In this document: in pieces, positions 56,078 to 64,000 of the stretch
Position numbering within the stretch: position 1 is the first letter of the stretch
Layout of the letters: the number at the start of each line of letters is the position of its first letter
NCBI RefSeq assembly: GCF_963676685.1
Contig: NC_092351.1
Location: 39,732,733-39,796,732 of the forward strand
Reading direction: 5' to 3'
From: Mytilus edulis
Lineage: Eukaryota; Mollusca; Bivalvia; Mytilida; Mytilidae
DNA length: 64,000 nucleotides
Program-made: the position numbers and the translations under genes
The notes under the pieces: model-generated
The model's input: only the letters and a program-made list of their open reading frames with translations
What the model was told of the DNA's origin: nothing
Databases searched by the model: none

Positions 56078-59000
56078 TCAAAGTCCTCCTGTTTGTTGCT
56101 GAAACACGTCTATCGAGTCCCCATCTTCCATGTCCAACTGAAATTGAAAGAAACATATCATTATTAATTACATAAAGAGATAACACAAGACTAAGCAAAT
56201 CCTAGCAGATAAATATGCCAGTGTATTGTGTTTAGTTTAAACATTTATTTATAGTGGATTGGAAACAATTGCAACTTGTATTAATTTGTCTCCTCTTTGC
56301 TGGTGGGAGTGCTGCCTTGTAGAGTCATTAGTCTACTCTTTTTCGAAAATCTACACGGGTGTCTTTCATGTGGAAGAGATATTGCTCTTTAGTGTATAAT
56401 TCAGTATTCTCCCCAGGCCGTTTTAGCGCTGTGCTTTTCAGGGCTATCACAATTTCCCGCTGTTCTATTACACTGACCGCGGCGCTAACCAACGCAAGAG
56501 CGTCGCTATATTTTTTTCCGTAATTTTTTCAAATTTCCCGCTTATTTTTCACTTCGGATCACATGATCATAGACTGGTTTACTATTTCTACATTAATAAT
56601 TTCCGTTGTATTAAGTAACTCCGCGGGACCAGTCTAATAAATTTTACAAAATGGCAACTTTGAAAGATCAAAATTGAACCTGCAAGACAGGGGTGCAGAC
56701 TATAGAGTTATTTTGTTTCTTCTTTTACACATGCTACTAGTATTCAAAATTCCAGTTTAAACAAACACAAGTTTCAAACTTATTTTTTGTGTGATTTAGA
56801 CTTATTTTAACAATTGTGAAGTGTTCTAGAATCATTTACAAGCAGTTCTTGTGTTTGAAGATAGAAAGCAGGCGTTTCCTAGAAATTACCACAAAAGACC
56901 ACACATAATTTTAAATAACCATAGTTTTATTAGACCTTTGATTAAAATTTTGTGGTAATTAGTATTGTAGGTATGGAGACAGGCAACATAAATTTATGTT
57001 GGGTCTATAATAAATATTACCTGTGAGGGTGTGTCTGTTTCATTTATTGGATTTCCATCAAATCTGAATCTTACTGCTCCCATTTTTAAACCCTGTCAAA
57101 AGAAAATCAACAAGTAGACTTAACTACAATCTCAAAAGAAAATATGTCTACTAATAATTATAGGATGCAAAGTAATTGTTATATACGTATCTACACTATA
57201 TTGAGTACATGTTCAATGTTATGTAACTTATATGACATACATTTTAAGTACAGTAACAAATTTTAAGATTATAATATACATATGTATAGAAAAACATTTC
57301 CCATTTCCATTCTGAATTTTATAATTTAGTGAATGTAGGGCAGATTTTCACACTTTTTTTTCTGATTAATATATAAATTTTTGATGAGCATTAAAAAAGA
57401 CACTTATATTATATAAACATTTATTTAACCACCTTTCAGTTACCATGGTTACTAGCATCTTCGCTAGCCGAGGGTTACGATTTTTACCAATTTGTGAGTA
57501 TGTGCATCAAGTCCATAGCACTTTACTTTTTAACATGGTGCTATCTGATGATATATTACAAATGTAGAATGTGTTATATGTGGTGCAGTACATACAAGGA
57601 AACCATGATCTCTTTTCAAATTACATTGTGCTGTTCCAGTACATGTGTAGTCATAATTATTTCAAATACTATATAATAGACTTACAGCTCTATCACAATA
57701 TGCAGACATCAGTTTCCGTAATGGTGTGTTGCGTTTAATTTTGAAATGTACCACACTGCCATCTTGACCCGTTACTTTTAAGTTTATATGTTCAGAACCT
57801 TCTGGTTTTACATCTTCAATCTGAAATACAAAAAAAAAATACCAATGAGCAGGGCTTTCAATAAGTTTAGGAGTAGAAGGATAAAACCAAAAAATAAGAG
57901 TCCCATGAATGCGGACGGCGAAGCCGGCCGCGGCGACGAGCTTGCTCGTCGAACCTACGGCGGGGGGTCTGGGGCCCGCTCAAGGGCCCCAGAATTTTTT
58001 TTTAAAATGGTGCAAAATCCTGCATTCTGGGAGTCTCCTGGACCCTGTTTCAGTCCTCTCAAAACATCATTTTTTTAATGAAGATAATGTAAATGTTTGA
58101 TTAAAATTTGTAGCATGGTTGGATTTTCTGTAAATATTGATTACATTTATATATGCATTTGATCCAGACTTCAACTTAAAGCTTGTATTTGAAGTTGTTT
58201 GAGAATAGCAATGACATGGTGATAATATAGGGAAAGATCCACATCCAATCATATTTATTCATTAATGAAATTTTATTATACTTGAACTCAAGAAGTTCTG
58301 AAATAGAAGAGGGGACCACTATATTTTGGTACAATTATAGCACTATTGAAATCCCTTTTTATAATATAGGAAATTAGTCAATGCGCTTTATGAATTAATA
58401 CTATCAGGAGGCTGGCCTAAATTACAAATATATGTGTTTGCTGTTCGCTTACTGACCCTTCTGATGATTCACACCCCTCTAAAAATATTGATTTTCTGAA
58501 AAAAACATTTAAAATTTTATTTTAAAAAAAATATTATTATTTGCCCCTTAATAATTTTGTGATTATTGTGCTCTTTGAATAACAATTGAAAAAATAGTCA
58601 TTAGATTAAAATTCTATGAGTTCAGGGAAAAAAGAATATAAATTCAATGGGACATTAACATTCAGTTCAGTAGATACAGCAGAGACAGACAAATCCTTTA
58701 CAGGATAATAAATTATATGATCCTTGACATGGGCATTGAGTGTGAGTACATCGTTGTATTGTGCATTGAAGTCAGACTTAAGACCCTAAAGTGGCCCCAA
58801 ATTTGACAGTGATGCTTAATACAGATACAAAAAAAAAGAAGATTGCGACACCAATTTATTTAATTTTTAATACAAAGCCAACATAGTTATAAAGGAACAT
58901 GTCCATGTAGTTCACTCTATGTAATAGGATTTGAATCTAAAACAAACGTGGGATCGGTGTCGTGGGTCAGTGGCTGTACGTTGTTTATATTGGCGTTTGT

Positions 59001-62000
59001 TTGTTTTTAATTTTATTTTAACTTTGTGAAAATATACAGTGTTCTCCTTTGAATAAGTTGTATTTCCATTCAATATTTATAAAGCACCTTGTTTTTGTAT
59101 TTTTCTAATCCATTGACTGATGTCACTTTGTTTTCGTTTACTCATTTTTCGTACACGCCTATTAATTACACCAATCGTAGGTCGTTTAAGAAAACCGGTT
59201 GTAAATTGACCAATCAGGAGTCTGTTTACGGACGGTGTTCGGGTGCCTTCTGCTGGTTTCTACTTCCAGTAGTTTTCGCCTTACTCTCCTTGTTGATAGC
59301 GATCCCAGCCTAGGCGTTCGTGACTACTCGGGTCACTTCACGTAGATAGGGAAAGGTTATAAATATCAACCACACTTTATCGGAAATCCCCTGGTTGTGT
59401 CAACAGCGTAAATTTCCCCTTCAGTCATTTTTATTGATTTTTTAATTTTACAATTTTGAGCAAAGTAGGCGGCGGATTTCCTTCAAGTAGACGACGAAAA
59501 TCGCCGCCTACCGCCTTCTATTGAAAGCCCTGAATGAGTGACCAGAACAGTTATAAATATGATAAAATATAAGGGCAACAGAAGGATAATACATGTAGGA
59601 GCTTGAATTCTGTTATTGTTTAAATGGTAAACACCCATTTACAAATTTCCAGTCCTGATTTTTTCCTTTTTGTTAAATACAAAATGCATAGGCTTTAAGA
59701 TTTTGTTCATTTCCGTTTCTAGCAATCTTGCAAATAGTTTTATTTCATTCAAATCTTTGTATTAAAATCAGTTTCAAATTTCTTCCAGTATACTTCACCA
59801 AAATTAAGTAGACATATTTTGCTGCTCTGCTTTGGAGAAGATAGATTGATTACATTAAATATTCAAGGTATGAGTGTTAAAGGTGTCAATGAAAAAGAAA
59901 AGTGCAAAATTCAATGATTAAACCATGGATTTCTAAATTTCTATTAATATAATGGTCTTGGTGTCGGGTTTCTTTAACTGTACGCATATCAAAAATGCAA
60001 AAATGGTGGTATACAAATATGTTTTTTTTTAAATGTGAAAAAAAAATTCAGACTGATTTTGTGAAGGATGGTTTATGATGCATGAATGGGAAAGAAGTAA
60101 AGAAATGTTTTTTTATTAGTTGAGGACATCAAAATTCTATTTGAGCCACCAATATTTCAGTATCAGAAAAAAGTGGATGCTCAATTTTTTCATTTTGACA
60201 CCCGGGTTTTGAGCACATATGTCACACTGGTTGGGATGATAACCTTCATGTTACTGTGATGTAATGTATCAGAATTTATTTTGGACACCCTAAACATCAA
60301 TCACAAAAATTTTGGTTGAGACAGGTTATTTAGTTTCAAAGATTTTGTGAAAAAGATTTAGGATGGACAGTTGGAGACGGATATCAACAGCTGACACGGC
60401 CCTTCTGGTTCATCTGAAAAATATGCCAGTTCGCAAATACAGTATAAATCTGTCATGCAACTTAAATCAACACGAGAACAAAATATAGGAAACTTCATTT
60501 CCAGTACATGTTGAGAGCGAAAGTGGAAAGTTTGATGCTGCACTGCACAATATTTTCCAGAAAGAAAAAATCTAATTTGAGCACCCTTTTATAAGTTAGT
60601 CATACAGGCATTGAGATATGTACTTCCAGAATTTAGATTTAACTATACTCATGAAAATGCTGGACTTAATAGTGCAGAGATACAGACATGCCTTTTACCT
60701 GAAAATGATGTCATAATACAATGCGTAATTGGTAGTCTTTTCCAGTGAAATATCCTGGTGTTATCGGTTCTGGATAGTGTAACAAACTTTGGCTCCGTAG
60801 GGCCAGTGCCTCAAATAAATGTGGTCAAAGCTGATTGTGTTAATTAAGTAGATATTTTTATTCATTTTCTATTATCCTCACAATTTCCTCTTGCGTAAAT
60901 CAAGAAAAATCAAAACATCTGTTGTTGTGCTCAATTTTGCTCGATAGGTGTGAAAAGTATAGTATGGTAAGCATGTTTGATATTAATAAGATATAAAATT
61001 ACGCAAATTGAAGAAAAGTATCAATGATCAATCCTTTGTCTCTAGAAAACATATTTTTTCTATAAATATTAGCGGCATCGATCAATTAAGGCATCTTTAA
61101 CCAATATCCTAGGAATTATCACTCAAGGTGAAAAATATGCATTGAATATTAATCTTTAATAAATTTTAGATGATTTTTAATTATTGAACCAATTCTTAGA
61201 TGTTGTCACAGCTGTTATTAATATTTTACTGTTACAGTAACAATATTTAAGGGCATTACTTTTCCGATAATTGAATTGAATTAAATTTTGTAGTTTATAA
61301 GATATGGCCCAAACTGCGTTCCATAGATTTTTTTCCATAGCGACGTCACACAAGATCTTACAATTGTGTATTACTTGTAACGGTTTATTTCTTCCTCTGT
61401 GGTATTTTATCCTGAGGATAATTTGTCCCGGTATTTTTTTTCCAGGCATGGTATTTCACAGGTTGATTTTTTCCAGAGGAGCGAAAATCTCTGTGTTATG
61501 CGGATAGTATGTACCGGTATATATTTGCCGTACTATATTTCACAGAACCGTGTGAAATAGAGTCCCATTAACTACTATGAAAGTTACTCACAATCAATAC
61601 ATATAGCCGACTATAATTATAAAATGTTGCACAAAGGTAGACTAAATTTGCATAATTTATCAAAGGGAGGTAATTATGAGCAATTTATATTTTAAAGATA
61701 TTAATATAATATATTTCTGAATCTATTTTATAGTGAAATTTTTCCTTGAATCTTATTTTTTATAAATTCATTTATATAAAAAGATGACTTACAACTTGAT
61801 TTAATAAGACAGATAACATTTCACAGGTAAAAACTATCCAGCTGTTAAGCATGCTTTTGTTCCAATATATTGTTATGGTATGATTTATCTGATTTCCATA
61901 TAATCAACAACTACATCTCTGTCCCCAGACAAAACTATTTATATAGTTAAACATATCATCATAATCAAATTCTTCTATTGCTGTTAATGCAGTAGTAATG

Positions 62001-63439
62001 CAACTATATTTCTACCTTACTTTTAAATTTATATTTGTACTGAGATCTGAAAACAACTCACTTTTACATGTATTTCACTAACCTTATTTAATCATGATAT
62101 TATTTTCACAATTACGATCTTTGAAATAACTTCTGGTTTTCTTCCTTATGTTTCATTTTTTCAAGGATAATTTGTGAAATTATTTCTCATTATAATACAT
62201 TTTTTTTAACAATTTCGCTTTATTTCAAATACACTATTATTATTTCATAGTATTTTTAAAGGACAAGTTTTTTTCTAATAACTATTCAATAAGTTAACTA
62301 CCCAGATAGAATTTCACGGCAAAGGAAAAAATATCCCAGGAAAATATTTTCCTCAGGATAAAAAAATAACAACAACTACTGTGACATGTTTTCCTCCGGA
62401 TCAAATTTCACCCGGATATAATTTTACTTTACATATTACGTATGTGGACTTGATGACCTTCTTTTCGAGATAAGTTTTTGATTACATTAGAAAATGTGCT
62501 ATTCATGAACCGAGGGGATGAAGTTGGGGTTGTTTTGGGAATAAGGAAAAGTAGGTTGAAATCGGAATTATTATTTTTAATGTTGTAAAATGTCTGAAAA
62601 CTAGAAATGTTGAAATTAATGCTTGCTTGAAGCTAGTTTTTATTCTGTCCCTGAAATGCTGACAAATTGAAAACATGTGCGATTTCATAAATTACTTTTA
62701 TTTAAAACACACACATTGCTATTGAGAACCGATTACTATCCAGAACAGATAACTACACGATACATGATTTAGAAATAGCCAATTGAAATCATTTATTATC
62801 ATGGAACAAATTGAAAGTAGAAATTGCATCAGTTTGCAAATTCAGCAGAACTGACCTCTTTGAAAACAAACATTGATTCAAAGAAACTGGTATTTGGAAT
62901 CTAACAGAACTTTGGGAAATGAGCAATTAGGGGACAGGACTCAGGAGCAAATTAATAGTGCGATTACACATGATCAACTACAATGGAATGTGTGTAACTG
63001 TTGTGTAGTGTATAACTAACAGCACATGTAAATATTTGAACTGGTTTGAATTGCACATGGACAGAGAAGGAGTTCATAACTACGTAAACATACTTATAGC
63101 ATAATATTTCAAAATACTACCTCCCCCTTTTTTTAAAACATGAATGTTTTGATACATTCGACAAAAATACACATCGATGTATAAGCTGATCGTCTTTTCA
63201 TTTTCACCACAATATAATGTGTTCAAAATAAAAAATATAAATAAATACACCGTTCAGATATAATAATAAATAATATTTGCAAAGGCCATTTTCAGACCCA
63301 TGCCGGTTAAACCTAAAATGTGCGCGGGAAGTAAATTTGCTTTCACGTTGAAATTAAAATTAATGAAAATCAGTTAGAGGACAAACGGAATGTTTGGTTT
63401 ATAACATGGTTTGATTGTTACCTTTTTATCGTCTGACAT
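56078..63439 (-). CDS. SUMO: SUMO2/3-like ubiquitin-like modifier, complete
   Basis: Four coding exons, 63422-63439, 57686-57820, 57021-57092 and 56078-56137, sum to 285 nt, 94 residues. All are in phase 0 with GT/AG borders. The protein starts [20 protein letters not shown], continues [35 protein letters not shown] and [10 protein letters not shown], and ends QQQTGGL. The di-glycine at 92-93 is followed by a single leucine, which a SENP-type protease must remove before conjugation. VKPE places an acceptor lysine at 11, the position used for poly-SUMO chains in SUMO2/3, so this is SUMO2/3-like rather than SUMO1-like. It modifies many nuclear proteins through the E1-UBC9 pathway. The first intron is 5.6 kb and holds a 1.7-kb mobile element. 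The plain symbol is used because vertebrate SUMO2/3 numbering does not transfer. Confidence 0.96.
56400..56645. repeat. Possible mobile-element end with GC-rich core
   Basis: 'cagtattctccccagg' followed by a GC-richer stretch ('gaccgcggcgctaacc', 'gcaagagcgtcgct') stands out from its AT-rich surroundings within the last SUMO intron. The partner end was not found. Confidence 0.3.
57850..59532. mobile_element. 1683-bp element with CAGGGCTTTCAATA termini
   Basis: The left end CAGGGCTTTCAATAAG is the inverse of the right end CTATTGAAAGCCCTG. AATGAG is present on both sides (57844-57849 and 59533-59538), a 6-bp duplication. CAGGG ends suggest hAT, but the duplication is shorter than the usual 8 bp. 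A GC-rich islet (57905-58000) with the palindromes GACGAGCTTGCTCGTC and GGGGCCC...GGGCCCC lies near the left end. No transposase was found. The left end is 27 bp from the 3' splice site of SUMO exon 2. Confidence 0.7.
59600..63400. other. SUMO first intron, no further genes recognised
   Basis: The sequence is AT-rich with scattered simple repeats. Two stretches with 'atcctgaggataa' (61400) and 'cctcaggataa' (62350) may be a diverged inverted pair, but no element could be bounded. Confidence 0.5.
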
Positions 63440-63640
63440 TGTAATTTATAATAAAAACAAAGTCTACAGACTTCTTTTCAGTCAGACCTCCTAATCGAAA
63501 ATGGAATATGGCGCACAAAGGAAATGCCAGATTTCCCCTAACCCCAATATTAAACGGATTTCGATTGGCCAATATTTTTTCTTTCATAAAACCCACGGCG
63601 TGTTAGATAGGTATATAAATACTCCAAAATTTGTAATTAG
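63440..63640 (-). promoter_or_regulatory. Probable 5' UTR and promoter region of the SUMO gene
   Basis: The ATG is at 63437-63439 on the minus strand. Upstream are a CCAAT word in both orientations at about 63564-63571 (GATTGGCCAAT) and a TATA-like TATTTATATACC at about 63609-63620. Either could set the start; the sequence does not decide. Confidence 0.35.
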
Positions 63641-64000
63641 TGTAAAAAGATAGTCGTTAGATTAATTTACTTAGATTTTTGTAATGTTTTGAAATTTTGA
63701 AATTGGTTTACAAATAAAAAGAAATTTTCATGTTACTAAAAATAACATCCAATAAAAAATAGCGTAAAATGTAGCCTTACCTGAAAAGTAGGTCACGGGG
63801 TTATCGGGTTCAATTTGTCACACTTTTTTAAACGTGATAAAAAATGCCTTAATTTGATATGTTAAAGATTGGAATAAGTCTAGGTCTATTCCTCTTATAA
63901 TGATTCACTCAATCTTCCGTGATATTTGCTCCGATTGGTAAATATCAGTATTAAGATTAAGGTATAACACGAGTTACCTCGCTTTTCCCATGTCAAACAG

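Noticed and set aside
57788..58078. Plus-strand frame with a GC-rich, Arg/Gly-rich middle
   Set aside because: It begins opposite SUMO exon 2 and runs into the GC islet of a mobile element. It is open by composition, not by evident selection.
61400..62420. Inverted-looking 'atcctgaggataa' and 'cctcaggataa' as ends of an element
   Set aside because: The similarity is short, ends could not be aligned further and no target duplication was found.

Overview
This is a eukaryotic genomic window, AT-rich and repeat-dense, with four spliced protein-coding genes. Three lines of evidence point to a marine bivalve, most likely a mussel (Mytilus or a close relative). The protein families are animal families. 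The introns carry elements with internal degenerate tandem repeats, like the 'pearl' elements of bivalves. Short interspersed repeats recur in both orientations. No prokaryotic genes, CRISPR arrays or rRNA genes were seen. The species assignment is inference from repeat character.

Layout. (1) 548-4433, plus strand: the last five exons of an OCA2/P-protein-like membrane transporter, whose 5' part lies left of the window. (2) About 4.5-12 kb: intergenic, filled with retroelement 3' ends, a pearl-like element, a TATGCATA inverted-repeat element and a 192-bp tandem array. (3) 12011-23426, minus strand: a WBP4/FBP21-like spliceosomal protein of 348 residues, with a U1-type zinc finger, one WW domain and the conserved C-terminal motif. 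(4) About 26.44-26.83 kb: a probable bidirectional promoter. (5) 26832-45518, plus strand: a 22-coding-exon, 839-residue FCS zinc finger + four MBT repeats + SAM protein, closest by eye to L3MBTL2 in its core but with a Sfmbt-like SAM tail. (6) About 45.5-55.2 kb: 3' UTR and repeats. (7) 56078-63439, minus strand: a complete four-exon SUMO2/3-like gene of 94 residues. Exon joins were checked by phase: each complete gene sums to a multiple of three.

Functional links. Three of the four genes are nuclear: a splicing factor, a methyl-lysine reader of the Polycomb/PRC1.6 type and a SUMO modifier. The MBT protein carries three psi-K-x-E sumoylation motifs in its tail, as human L3MBTL2 does, and a SUMO gene lies next to it; the adjacency may be chance. 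The fourth gene, OCA2-like, belongs to melanosome ion transport.

Much of the rest is mobile DNA. Several elements can be bounded to the base by terminal inverted repeats and target duplications: 844-bp and 1659-bp elements with 8-bp duplications, a 3.0-kb TTAA element, a PIF/Harbinger-like MITE, and three elements with CA(G/T)TG...CACTG ends and 5-bp duplications. A 1683-bp CAGGG-ended element sits 27 bp upstream of a SUMO exon. The strongest leads for novelty are the MBT protein's domain architecture, the 5-bp-duplication elements and the shared design of the pearl-like elements. No wholly new multi-gene system was found.
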